Shown: piece by piece, positions 36,550 to 48,095 of the stretch
How positions within the stretch are numbered: the first letter of the stretch is position 1
Layout: every line of letters starts with the position of its first letter
Assembly: GCF_050947335.1 (NCBI RefSeq)
Contig: NC_134983.1
Location: 8,866,001-8,930,000, forward strand
Direction of reading: 5' to 3'
Origin: Megachile rotundata
Taxonomy: Eukaryota > Arthropoda > Insecta > Hymenoptera > Megachilidae
Length of the DNA stretch: 64,000 nt
Notes under the pieces: model-generated
What the model saw: the letters and a program-made list of their open reading frames with translations, nothing else
Told to the model about the DNA's origin: nothing
The model's database searches: none
Program-made: the position numbers and the translations under genes

Positions 36550-37110
36550 TATATGCCTTCGACAATCAGACATTATCCGAAGAGCGGCGAAGAGAAACGA
36601 AGTTACCCGAAGTACTACTACTCTACGTCTACTATTCTGCAAACACTCCGTCTAGTTCCTCATGCAATCCTCAGGAATTCTCCGTATCTGCGTTTTCAAG
36701 ACACGTTTTTTCGAAACTCGCGAGATGAGGCAGTCTCGAGCGACGGTGCACGCGCGCATGCACGTCGGCGCGCATATTCGAGGTGCATCGGTGCATACAT
36801 GCGTGTCGGAAGAGCTGCAACGCACAACGGCGGCGGCGGCGATATAACAGCGGGCCCGTAGGTGGCTTAGTGATCTCATGTTTCATATTTATACTCTCAT
36901 CTGCATATTACGAGCGGGGTGTGCCTAGGTGGCTGCTGGCCGTACTCGCGTGCACTGACAGCTGGAATGCGCTGGATTAGATTGCCCGGAGCGTTTCTGT
37001 TATACCTGCCACGAATACCGTGTTCCTCGCCACGGCTGCGACAACCCGTCTTTCGATGGCTGGCTGACTTTTTCTGCAACGACAGCCCTTCTGATGAATC
37101 TATTTAATCT
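36550..37110. other. CpG-dense island
   Basis: The most CpG-rich patch in the window, with CACGCGCGCATGCACG near 36750 and a GGCGGCGGCGGCG run at about 36828-36840. Overlapping frames up to 102 codons exist on both strands and are composition effects. A promoter, enhancer or 5' UTR is possible, but no TATA-initiator pair or first exon can be assigned. Confidence 0.4.
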
Positions 37111-40100
37111 AGGGCGAGGGTAGCGATCTACGAAATTTTTACAATTTTTATGCTAGATATCGATTTTGGTATTTTTATTTTTTAAGGAAATTTACGCTGA
37201 AAATTCTTTACATTGTGTACTTTATATAAGAGCTTATATATTTTTAAAAATTAATGAATATCAGTTATTTATTTTTGAATGTACACAATTTTAACGAATG
37301 ATATAATGAGACAAGTTTAAAAATTAACTGAACAATAACTAATTTTAATGAATTTAATTTTCACTCAATTACAATCAACAATTTGAGCTTCTAAAATAAT
37401 TTCAGTTCAAGGAAATTGTTAAAACGTTCTCTAAGCAGTTGAATTAACTTTCTTCTCACCAATCCAAGTTAATGAAGACATTTCACACTGTAAGTGCAAA
37501 TATCAGTGCAAACGTAAAAGCAAAGTACAGGAAAATACACAAGTTTGCATAGATTAGAAATTATATAACAGTAATAAAAAATAATTGCACAAATATTTGC
37601 TCTCCAAATTAGCTCGGTAATATATTTTATTCCTAATTATATAATCCTGCAATTTTACACTTTCGTTCAATTAGTCGGACATAACATTTAGAAAATGGAA
37701 GTTTCTTTTTCTTCCAATGACACGAATACCGTTTTCACCTGGGTTCGGTTAATTGTTAACTTCTTGCCACCCGTTTCCCGCTAATCCTCATGTTTATAAC
37801 TGAACTCAACGAGCGTAAAGTCGATGCTAACGAAAGTACATTTCTCGCGGCTTACAATTTCAGGATCATAAACCAAGCTGTACTTTTAAAGTCCAGTTTT
37901 CTCTTTAGTTGTCCACGATAATTATATCATTATTTAGCGGGCCAGCTCATGCAACTAAACAGCGAATATCTATTATGGTAGAGGAGAACCGAGAAAACCG
38001 GTGATTCGTTTACTTTCAATGTTCAGCGAACTCCTCGCTTTCGCTGCATAAAATTTGTTACCCGTGAAGCCGTTAAAGAGTCATTAACACAGAATAAATT
38101 TCTCGATACGAATGTCGTAATTGCATCTCCGTAGAATTCGATTGTTCTATCTTCGAGATTCATCCTCGCGAGCTTCGTTAATTTCGGAATTTATAAAATT
38201 TCCGTGTGGATTCATTGTTTTTAATTCCTTTAAATTCAAGCACAATTTTAAATTCATTTGAAATATATTTTTCAAAGTAGGTTAGGTTAATCAAAGTCTC
38301 AATGTCTCAAAATATCGAGCTGTTCATATAGCAACATGTCGCAACATTATGCTCATATAAAATTTTTCATTGCAGTGTCCTTCATGAAATGGTTCCAACT
38401 TTCGATGAATACAGTCATTTCTATGATTCATATTTTGAATCTTCTTAGCATAATCAAGTCAGTTTCGATGACGAATCATCGAAGCATTCATTCGCGATTT
38501 ATCATCCACTCGTAACATTATTTCGTAGAAGTTCATTGCTATTCTTCACAGAAATAATTCATTGTTATTACCAAATAAATTTTCATTTATTATCGCAAAG
38601 TCGGACAACATGTTTTCGTTCTCAATTGGAAGAATATTCGAGAACGTTCGAGGAGAGGATATTGTTAGCGAAACGAGCCGATAGGCTGCTTTCATAAGCG
38701 AAAAGCTGCGGCCTTTTTAATCCTTTTTGCGCTTTCGAATCACGAAGTCTATACGCTAATTGATCGAGTCCAAGCACGGTTCTACCGTTGTATACACGGA
38801 TGCCCTTAGGCCCTGAGCAAGGATAATGAAGATGCGCGAGCACGACGGTTCCTAGAATCTCGGCCCTTCCTTTTCTTCTTTTCTCCGACTTGCCCCTCGA
38901 CTTTCTCTCTTTTTCCGTCTACCGTTTCTGCGATCTTCTGTGGAGTGGCTCCGTCGAGCTTATGCCTCACGAGCCCTTCGAATCTACGCTGCGGGAGAAG
39001 ATTCGAAATTGCATCTCGATTCCTCGAAGCCCTCTATAAATTCGGCTAATAGACTCCGTATCATCTTCTCGCCCCCGGCAAATTAAATGGGCGGGAATCG
39101 ATTTTGAAACGGGAGCGATCCGCCACTTCCCCTTTACTTTCGAAATATCTTCTGATTTACTTCATCCTTTATACTGTAAGTCTTTTTGTCTTTTTTGCAT
39201 ATGTTCTATATTTTTTTAACTTCGTTGTAGACACGTTTCAAATTGGTCAATATGATCAACTATGTAATTTTAGTAAGAAGTTTTGGTGAAAATAAATTCT
39301 TATAGTTCAAGATGATAAATTTTGAAATTTTAAGTATAATATCGATGAAGGATAAATAAGATACCTGACAATGTAAAATAAAATATATTTGTTATATTAT
39401 GAAATAAATTTAACAAAAATTTGTACTGTAGATTACAAAGCTTTTCATATGAAATTGGTACAAGGTAGATAATATATCCAACAATATAAAATTAGCAAAA
39501 ATATCTATTCTTATGTTAAACTATTATTTTCAACATTACCTTAATATTCAATGGAAGTATATATTTTCAAATTACAAATATTTAACAAAAATATTTTCCA
39601 ATACAGTGTCTTATTTTTGAAACAGTACGGATCATCTTTATCTTCCTGTAGATCGATATTATATTCTTCTATTATCACAATTTTTTAACTGAATCTAAGA
39701 TAAAGTATTCTATTATGATTAAGAACGATCAAAAAGTATTTTCTTATACAACAACAGTATAGTTAAACGAAAGACGCGGAGCAAACACATAACTTCACCT
39801 TTCATCGCGAAGATACCGAAATTATTCATCGCATATAAGTTTGTTACTTTACGATTCGTATCTACTTAATATGTATGTTTCGAATTCAGGCGAATTTGTT
39901 TTACGAGGATGAAAACCGATCCCTTTGCAGCTTCCTGTGGATGTATTTAATAGGGAGATGCGGGCAGACACAAGAAGAGCAAAAATTCGTGCGAACGATA
40001 CCGATGAAGACATGCAACCGAGCAAGCTTAGAGAACCCCCATCGCATGCTTTCTCACCACCATTCATTTTATCTAGATTAGTTGGTGAGGAACCCTCTTG

Positions 40101-40285
40101 TCAAATAATTTCTGCTCCCCGTCTTCTTCGCTCCTCGTTCTACGGCTTTTCTTCTTTTTCCTGTCGTTAATAATTCGTTTTATGATTGTACGTTTCAGTC
40201 ATCGTTGAATTCTTCATTTATGATTCTGGTTTGGTTATGGAACATGTAACGGGGGGAAAATTAATTTCACTTGTATGTAGTTACT
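37111..40285. other. Long unique spacer
   Basis: AT-rich at 37110-38600 and 39100-40280, GC-richer at 38600-39100. TAGGTTAGGTTAA lies at 38278-38290. Small frames (for example minus 38622-38843, minus 39849-40067) are unrecognised. No arrays or RNA genes. Confidence 0.4.
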
Positions 40286-40287
40286 TT

Positions 40288-40350
40288 AGTGATTTTTGGT
40301 GATTTATTGTGATTTAGTGATTTAGTGATTTACTGATTTATTGTTTTACT
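40288..40350. repeat. Short GTGATTTA tandem repeat
   Basis: GTGATTTA and close variants recur about seven times with 8-11-bp spacing. Confidence 0.65.
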
Positions 40351-40433
40351 ATTTTCCTACGTTACTAATTTATTATTATTTTATCAGCTCATTTAAACTC
40401 TACACCATAAAGCAAATATATTGTATATATACA

Positions 40434-40515
40434 TTAACCCTTTGACTGCTAAAGGCGTATATATACGCCCTCACAAGTCTATCAATATATACGAAAGGCG
40501 TAAATATACGCCCTC
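40434..40515. mobile_element. piggyBac-like terminus with palindromic repeats
   Basis: TTAA followed by CCCTTTGACTGC is typical of a piggyBac-type end. Inside are GGCGTATATATACGCC (40454-40469, a perfect 16-bp palindrome) and GGCGTAAATATACGCC (40498-40513, one mismatch), 44 bp apart. The far end is uncertain: a CCGTAAGGG with TTAA at 41173-41176 is one weak candidate, which would make the MITE at 40.8 kb a nested insertion. Confidence 0.5.
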
Positions 40516-40797
40516 TGTATTTTTTTATCATAACACCTTCACTATTGTTTTACCGATTGATTCAACATGAAATTTATTATCTTATGTAACATAGAAACTA
40601 AATATCGGCAATTGTTTCAATATCGTTCAATCAATTGTCTTTCAAATATACCGTACACAAATTGATTATTAAATTTTTCTATTATAATTTTATCATTATT
40701 CGTTCATTATCGTTTTATTATTTTTATTATTATTATGTTAAAGTTGTCATATCCTGCGTTACATTATAAATTTTTTATTTTTTCCTTTATATTTAAG
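40516..40797. other. AT-rich DNA between two TTAA termini
   Basis: Very AT-rich, low complexity, no coding capacity. It may be the interior of a dead element beginning at 40434. Confidence 0.35.
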
Positions 40798-41032
40798 TTA
40801 ACCCTTTGCATTCGAAGATAATTTTACTGTTTGCAAACAGCAACTTTAAAATATTAATTAAAATGTTAAATGACTTCTTTTGAAGTTGTTATTTCTCTAC
40901 TAATAATTTCCACTATTGTCTATTTCACTATGTTTATACATCACATAAGCACTATTATAGAATTAATTAAATAATGCTTCTTTTAAATTATTGTATTAAA
41001 TCGAATGGCGCCTCTCGAGCGCAAAGGGTTAA
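40798..41032 (+). mobile_element. TTAA MITE family A, copy 2
   Basis: The element spans 40802-41028 with TTAA on both sides. The ends CCCTTTGCATTCGA and (reverse complement) CCCTTTGCGCTCGA are inverted repeats. The interior shares ACTAATAATTTCCACTATTG and CACTATGTTTATACATCAC with copy 3 at 46.4 kb. No coding capacity. The best-preserved member together with copy 3. Confidence 0.85.
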
Positions 41033-42434
41033 AGCATAACAATATTATATTGAACGTTAAAAACATTAAATAAACTTGATATATCCTGAAATAAAAAAGT
41101 CGGCCCACATTTAGTATTCTGCATACACTAACACAATCATACAGTACATCGTGAAACACAACACCGTAAGGGTTAAACAAAAATCGATAAGGATGCACTA
41201 TTCGATTCGTGTCAATCGTGTCGTGCGAACCATCGACGAACTTTCTCTGCTTGATCGAAGACCCAGAGGTCTGTATCCCAAGCACCGATGTGAACTTTCG
41301 AATGCGTAGGTTACTCGTGCTTTACCTTTCGAGATCATTAAATCGAATGTCGTGCATCCGATTCGTTCTCCCATGAATCTGTGCAAAGATGAGACCTCGA
41401 CTGCCTACGACTACTTTCTATAGAAAGGACCGAGTAGAATTCTGATGTCCTCCTTCCTGCAACCACGAAACGATCCACTTTCATCATGAAATGATACACC
41501 TCCAAACAATTGCCATATTAAATCGAAAACGATGCTGATGTCTAGAAAGTCTAGTAATACACGGTGGCTTTTGTACGTTTTATGTGGTGCATCGAAATAA
41601 AAGCAATATGATCGCGGAATCTTAATGGAGAAAGTTCACATTCGCTGATTAAATATTTTGTGGAAGTTTTAATTATTGTATGTGAATTGTTCTTTACGTA
41701 AAACGTGCGATTTTACGTGTGGTGTTAATTGCGTGCACATTTTGAGTACCTCAAAATATGCAAATCAGCTCTAATTTCTTAAAAATTGGTCCGCAAATTT
41801 CGACATCGATTTAAAAATTCATCTCCTTAAAAAATATCCAAATAATAGATTCTAAACCTTTGCAAATTAACCTTTGGCCCACAGATATTAAACCGAAATG
41901 CACGCAAGAAAATTTACAATGTCTGAGAATACTTCTTAATGAGGTTATTTGTTATTTGATAACGATCCTTGTACTCGGGTTACACAGCATCGTCGTGAGT
42001 CAATTAAAACGGCGCTTCGGGGTTCGAATATTACCTGGATGATATTGGCATTCAGCTGGTATGGGCGGCCTATTATCTTCGAATCGATCTAATTTAATAG
42101 ATCCGCTATTAGAGCTAGCAAGTGTATTATGTCTCTGTTATCCAGTTCGTTGAAACGTTGAACAGGATTTTCTCGCGAACCGTGTGGGGCAATGAAATTC
42201 TAGTTTCACGATGCTTACGCGTTACGTTGACTTTTCGATCGTGTCACGGTGAGAAGTTGATCGTTAACGATAATTTACGTGGCTCTACTGCGTAAACTCG
42301 ACAGGAAAACGATTCTGTGAGTACCATTTGAACGAAGGCGTCGAGTTTCACTTACGAAACTCTTTTGCGTACGACTTGTAACTTTTAAATGATAGATAAA
42401 TAGTATATTTGGAAATGATGATCGTTTTGGTGGT
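41033..42434. other. Unique spacer
   Basis: Unique DNA with weak frames (minus 40983-41285, minus 41198-41386, + 41860-42042). A T-arm-like GGGGTTCGAAT near 42016 lacks a pairing stem or acceptor arm, so no tRNA is called. Confidence 0.4.
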
Positions 42435-43020
42435 AGTTGAAGATTTGAAATTTGGAATTTAATTATTTGAGGAGTTAGAGATTTAGGGATTTGAGGATTT
42501 GGGGATTTGGGGATTTGGGGATTTGGGGATTTTGAGATTTGGGGATTAGGGGGTTTGGAGATTTTGGGATTTGGAGATTTGGAGATTTTGAGAGCTAGAA
42601 GTTTGGATATTTGGACATTTGAACATTTGGACATTTGGACATTTGGACATTTAGACATTTAGACACTTGGATATTTGGACATTTGGACATTTGGACATTT
42701 GGACATTTGGACATTTAGACACTTGCACATTTGGACATCTAAGCATTTGGACATTTGGACATTTGGACATTTAGACACTTGCACATTTGAATATTTGGAC
42801 ATTTGGACACTTGGACATTTGGACATTTGGATATTTGGATATCTGAACATTTGGACATTTGGACATCTGAACATTTGGAGATTTCAAGATGTGAAGATTT
42901 GGAGATTTGATGATTTGGAGATCCGAAGATTTAGATGTTTGATGATTTTGAGATCTGGAAATTTGAAGATTTGATAATTTGATGATTTGGGGACTTTGAA
43001 AGCTAGAAATTTGAGGATTA
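42435..43020. repeat. G-rich 8-bp array (GGGGATTT, then GGACATTT)
   Basis: The left part is GGGGATTT with four GGGG runs at 42501-42528 separated by ATTT. The main part (42600-42870) is ACATTTGG, 8 bp, with substitutions. The right part (42870-43020) decays. The 127- and 71-codon minus frames and 99-codon + frame are repeat products. Confidence 0.9.
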
Positions 43021-43230
43021 ATTATTTAATTATTTGCCAGTTTGGAAATTTTCAAACATGAAAATTTAGAGATATATTTTGAAGATTTGGGAATTGTAAT
43101 TTTTTGGACTTTCAGAAGTTGAAGATTTATAGAAATGTAAAGGAAACATAGAAATTATTTGAAGATTATTTTTATAGACTTAGTAATTCTAAGGATTTAG
43201 AGATTTGGAATCTTACTTATTAAATTTAGG
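43021..43230. repeat. Decayed tail of the 8-bp array
   Basis: Isolated GAAGATTTGG, AGAGATTT and similar words continue with no clear period. Confidence 0.4.
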
Positions 43231-44340
43231 GATTCGGAGTTCTTATACTGACGACTGTATGCGGAAAAAATGCTGTCGAACGACGTCCTGTTACTTCCTG
43301 GAGGATTCGGAGAAACCGAGGATCCTTGAAAGGGCGAAACGAGTTTTGGAACCGGGTTACCCACATAATACATGCGAAATACTTGGACTCGCCTTTTATT
43401 TCATTTCTTGCTGTTCATTCAAACTGCTTACGTATTTCGAAATTAGAAAAGCAAATTAAGCATCGAATATATTTTTCCTTGCTGTACTAAAGAAATCTAT
43501 CTTTGAAAACATAGAACCAGTCTCGTAGCAAAGAAGTAAAAGAAGACTAAGAAGATTGAAGACACTGGAAGAACTGAAAAGTAGAAAAAAGTAAAAAAGT
43601 GCACAACAAATGAATTCTATTCACTATCGATTTCATCGAGAAGCACCACCTTCACTCCTATCTTACTTCAAAGAATAAAAACACAAGAAATGTAGGTGAT
43701 TCACTGATTCACTCAAGACTACAAAAAATCACCTCGACCTCTATGGAAGAAGATAGAGTAAGAGAAAACGGGCTAGCAATAAAATAATGAGATATAAGAC
43801 AGACAGACAGGCGACACGTTCGTCGAACCTTCAACGAGAAGACAGCAAGGTCAGGATAGGATAAGCTGTCCGTTTTTCAGCCGGTTCAGAGCCGGCGACA
43901 CACTTACGAGACGTTGACCTCGCGACCGGCTGTGTAAACACGGTGAATATCTTCATTTGCGTGCTTGTAGGCGGCCGTGAAGCCGAGAGACCGTATGCAC
44001 GCGGAATAAGTGGGCAGCTGCAACGGCGTCCAGCTCGAATCCTATCTGGGTGACCCGGTCCCAGAAACTTGTTCCGCCCTTCCGTGGATCCTGCTCAACC
44101 CTCCTCACGGACGTTTACTTTTCAACTCTCCAGGAAGTGTTACGTATTTTAACCACTTATAAGTTCAGTGATTCATTGGAGATCGATCAAATTAGTCTTT
44201 GTGACCTTTGGAGTTGTTATGACTTACAGGTGTCACTATATTGGTATTTTGATTATTTTGGAGTTTTGTAAATTTTGTGGTTTACATTGATCAAAGTCTT
44301 CTGTTTTCGATAGGATGCTTGTTTCAGTAACATGGTGTCC
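43231..44340. other. Unique spacer with GC-richer block
   Basis: 43850-44110 is GC- and CpG-richer. A short GACA run (AGACAGACAGACAGG) lies at 43799-43813. An 84-codon frame (43205-43459) and a 73-codon frame (44050-44271) are unrecognised. Confidence 0.4.
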
Positions 44341-44600
44341 CAATAACGTTAAGTTTCAATTCTCAAAGTTCCCTAGTAAGTCCCAATCACATAGTGTCCC
44401 AAAATTCTCCGGTAAGTCCCAATCACATAATGTTTCAAAACTTCTTAGCAACTCCCAATGACATAGTGTCCCAAAATTCCCTAGTAAGTCACAGTCGTAT
44501 AGTGTTCAAAAATTCCCCTTAAGTGGCAATCACACAGTGTCCCAAAATTCCCTATTAAGTCCCAATCTCATATTATCGAAAATTCCAAAAACACCCTCTC
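44341..44600. repeat. 36-bp minisatellite, about 6 units
   Basis: Units carry TCCCAATCACATAGTGTCCC then AAAATTCCCTAGTAAG. TCCCAATCAC-like starts occur at 44381, 44417, 44453, 44489, 44524 and 44560. Identity falls at both ends. Confidence 0.88.
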
Positions 44601-44715
44601 TCATCGTCCCAAAGTTCCAAGATCTCTCCGATTGTTCGAAAGTTTGAAAGTCACAAAATCTCCAGGTCTAAAAATCCCAAAATCCCATAACTCAAATATC
44701 CCAACTCGCAACAAG
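44601..44715. repeat. Decayed C-rich repeat tail
   Basis: CCCAAAGTTCCAA, AAAATCCCAAAATCCCA and similar words without a fixed period follow the 36-bp array. Confidence 0.45.
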
Positions 44716-45799
44716 AAAAAACGTACTCTACATCAAAATTATAGTGATGTTACAGTGATATAAATTACACAATTGTCAGGATTATATGAATGATAGTTTG
44801 CACCAGTCCAGCAAGTGTATTTCGAAATATCGTGTATCAGGTTCTTACAGGTACTCGATTCTATTTACTCCTGATCGATCGAGTGTATTTTTGGTATAGA
44901 TCGGTGACGTTCAATGTTATCGGCGGGGATCTTGCAAAATTTATTCCCCTTTGTATCGGAGGCGTGGTTAGAACAATGAACAAAGAGCAGCGGGATGTTG
45001 CGGATCGTCATAAAAGTCGCGAAAAGACTTCTGACAAGCTAACTCGCTCGTAAAACATTCGCTCTCTTTCTTTTGCTCGTTTATACCGCTAGGAAACACA
45101 CTATTGAATCGTTCGCAATCCACGGTTTACGCACCGTTTCTATGCAGATACGGCCGACTCAAACGATTTCTACTCTTATTCTCGATGCTCTTTTGCTTCG
45201 ACTTCTTAGTCTTTGTTTACTCGTACAAAACGCTTTGCGCGTTCGTAAAACGTTCCGCAACACCTTCTAATTCATTTCTTACAGGTTCGGACACCTTTAT
45301 CGGGTATATATCGGTGAAAGTCAACTGTACTGATAATAGATATTATGATTTACTAGATTTTAATTTAAAAGTAAAATGGCGAACATACAATTCCAAAGTG
45401 AAACAAATGAAGATATTCTTTTTGTTTTCGAAAAACGTTCTTTCCCCTTTCGACATAATTAGATATTATTAATATTTGATACAGAATCATAATTCTATGT
45501 AATATGAATACAAGTTCATAGTTATTATTACTTTCATAGAGAATTGCATTTACAATATATAACTCTGTCTCATACAAATAAAGGAGAATGTAATAATTGC
45601 TCTTCATTAACCTTATTATAAAAAATAAACGAATGAGATTTTTATGACTTATCTATAGAAGAAATAAATCACTCTACTTTATTACACCTTTCTACCTCCA
45701 AAAATAAAATAAACGAAATAATATATGATTCTAAAGAATAAAATAAACTTCCCGACAATGTTTAAAGGTATTAAAGAGTAGATCGACGGATAGTTTTTT
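44716..45799. other. Unique spacer
   Basis: AT-rich. Overlapping + frames of 65-122 codons (44790-45472) have no recognisable domain. Nothing else supported. Confidence 0.4.
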
Positions 45800-46200
45800 C
45801 CCAGAGGATTGAATAGTGACCGAAAGGCAGAGAGAGGCACGCTTGGTAGCAGTTTGTTTCACAAATCAGCTAGCCAGCGAGGGTCACGTTCACGTGCACA
45901 CACATGCGCGAGCTTGCGTCCACGTTCCACCTTCCATCTACGACGTTTTATCTTTTCTAGGCGATTTATGCCCGTAGGTCCCTCTCTAACATCGTCTCCT
46001 AGACAGCCTGTACAAGCGCTACGCCTCTCAGCGGCTCCTCAAAGGCCACCGAAACCCGCCACGCTGCTTGCTTTACGAGTTAAACTCTCGGAACACGATT
46101 TTCGAAACGATTGTTCCCTTCGCGCCAACTATGGCCCCCTGGACATTCGAACCCTCCTTTCTTTTATATGGAAAATAAAACGCTGCGTCCATTAGTTACG
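45800..46200. other. GC-richer island
   Basis: Open on + for 128 codons (45809-46195, TTG start, Arg/Ser/Pro-rich product). The first in-frame ATG is at 45965, in ATTTATGCCC. The composition resembles a regulatory or conserved non-coding island more than a known coding exon. Confidence 0.35.
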
Positions 46201-46444
46201 ATGGAAGCGACTGGGATGCGAATTTGTAACGTTTACACCTTGTAGTTTCATCGATTAGTGATATATTATGAAGTATTGAGATTAATAGTTTACTGGCTTT
46301 GCTATGTTTAGATGACGTGTAGGTGCATATTTAAAGTATTAGAAATTTATTGAATTTCTAATACTGCCTATTTTGAAATTATGGAGTAAAGAGATGCTCA
46401 GGTTTTCTGATTCATAACTTCTGTAATTACCATGTTTTTAAATC
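46201..46444. other. AT-rich spacer
   Basis: Unique DNA. ATTAGAAATTTATTGAATTT followed by CTAATACT forms a small local inverted repeat near 46340-46365. No other feature. Confidence 0.35.
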
Positions 46445-46689
46445 TTAACCCTTTGGAATCGAAGGTAATTTGACTGTTTACAAAAAGCAACTTTAAAGCT
46501 TAATTAAAAAGTTAAATGAATTTTCTTGAGGTTATTATTTCTTTACTAATAATTTCCACTATTGTTTGTTTCACTATGTTTATACATCACGCGTGTCATG
46601 TTATAGAATCAGTTAAAAAATGCTTATTTAAAATTATTGTATTATATATAATGGTGACTGTGAGTCACCTCTCGAGCGCAAAGGGTTAA
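46445..46689 (+). mobile_element. TTAA MITE family A, copy 3
   Basis: The element spans 46449-46685 with TTAA at both edges. The left end CCCTTTGGAATCGAAGG and right end CCTCTCGAGCGCAAAGGG match copy 2. The interior is collinear with copy 2. The right subterminal region carries GTGACTGTGAGTCAC, a near-palindrome absent from copy 2. Confidence 0.85.
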
Positions 46690-46735
46690 GTTTCTGAATT
46701 TTACCTTTCTAGGTTGGGAAAATTGCATACTCAAT
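46690..46735. other. Short unique spacer
   Basis: No signal. Confidence 0.3.
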
Positions 46736-46860
46736 TTCTCAGGTATTAATTCCCAAATTCTCTAACCTCCAAATCTTTCAAATCCCCGAATTCTCAAATT
46801 CCCAAATCATCAAATCTATCCCAACCCCAAATACCCAAAACTTCCAAACTCTCAAACGAG
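46736..46860. repeat. Degenerate C-rich patch
   Basis: CCCAAATTCTC, CCAAATCTTTCAAATCCC and similar words at irregular spacing. Confidence 0.5.
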
Positions 46861-47660
46861 AACCTCAGTTTCACTTTCACGAAATTAGCAAAGGTTGAAC
46901 ACTTAGAGTAGAAAGTTCGCACGACCAAAGTATCTACAAAACAAGCTTCGTTTGTTTCTTCCTTTCTTTTCAAAACAGTAACGTATACATTTATTGTGCA
47001 ACTGTTGTCTCTCGATTGTCACCACCATTTCACAACAATAAGATTAATTGCATCTCATTCCGGCTAATTGTGCTACAATATACGGTATTTTTGAATGGTG
47101 AAAGAACTTCTCACGATTAAAATAACAGCTTCCTGGACGCGAACCTTGGATTCTTAGAGCGCTAATATTTTTCTTTCTCGTTCATGCTCATGCGGTTTTA
47201 TCCTTCGTGTTTTCACAGAAAGTCGCGCTACCATTATCTCGGCGTCACATTATCTGCGATAAAAAAAAATCTAGTATCGTACTTGATTCGACAGAGAATT
47301 ATCGTGATTTAATCGTACGATCGAGGACGTTTAATGTCGCGTTATTCTTGTTATAAATTGCTGGGGCTTTCAGGAATAAGTGACAAGTATAATTTGCTTA
47401 ATCTTGTGTATCACGCACGATCAAGTGCGTGAGTATCGCTTGAACAAACTAAATATAAATTGCGTGAATCAATTACATTCTCGCCCTTGTCGTGTTCGCG
47501 GTATTGATAAATGTGTATAACGAGATGTGTTGGTATCGAGTGGAGAACTCATTTCGACCAACTCATTGCATTTCGTTATGTACATTTTCTGCTGTTCATG
47601 GGAAATATTGTTTTATAGAAGTTCCAAAGGCCCGGCATTTCCAATTTTCAAGTTTTAAAA
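46861..47660. other. Unique spacer
   Basis: Unique AT-rich DNA. No supported gene or element. Confidence 0.4.
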
Positions 47661-47664
47661 CATC

Positions 47665-47935
47665 ACTATTCTGAAATTCTGAAATTCTGAAATTCTGAAA
47701 TTCTGAAATTCTGAAATTCTGAAATTCTGAAATTCTAAATTTCTAAAATTCTGAAATTCTGAAATTCTGAAATTCTGAAATTCTGAAATTCTGAAATTCT
47801 GAAATTCTAAATTTCTAAAATTCTAAAATTCTAAAATTCTAAAATTCTAAAATTCTAAAATTCTAAAATTCTAAAATTCTAAAACTCTAAAACTCTAAAA
47901 CTCTAAAATTCTAAAATTCCAAAATTCCAGCATTC
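47665..47935. repeat. 8-bp microsatellite-like array (ATTCTGAA/ATTCTAAA)
   Basis: Near-perfect ATTCTGAA units form two blocks, each ending in CTAAATTTCTAAAATT, followed by a block of ATTCTAAA units. The repeated block order shows a larger duplication over an 8-bp unit. Confidence 0.93.
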
Positions 47936-48095
47936 TAATATTCCAAATTCGTAAATTCGGAGCTTTCAGCATTCGAAAATTCGATATTCCAAAACTCCAA
48001 AATTCCAAAGTCCCGTAATCCTAAATTCTGAATATCCAAAAATTCGAAAATCTTAAACATCGAAAATTCGAAAATTTTGAATTCCGAAATCTTTG
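47936..48095. repeat. Decayed edge of the 8-bp array
   Basis: AATTCGAAAA, ATTCCAAA and AAATCTTAAA words with divergence increasing to the right. Confidence 0.6.

Noticed and set aside
42000..42045. tRNA-like T arm (GGGGTTCGAAT)
   Set aside because: The five bases either side of the loop do not pair and no acceptor, D or anticodon arm can be drawn around it.
45809..46195. 128-codon Arg/Ser-rich + frame
   Set aside because: It starts at TTG and its amino-acid make-up reflects local CpG-rich composition. Kept only as an island.
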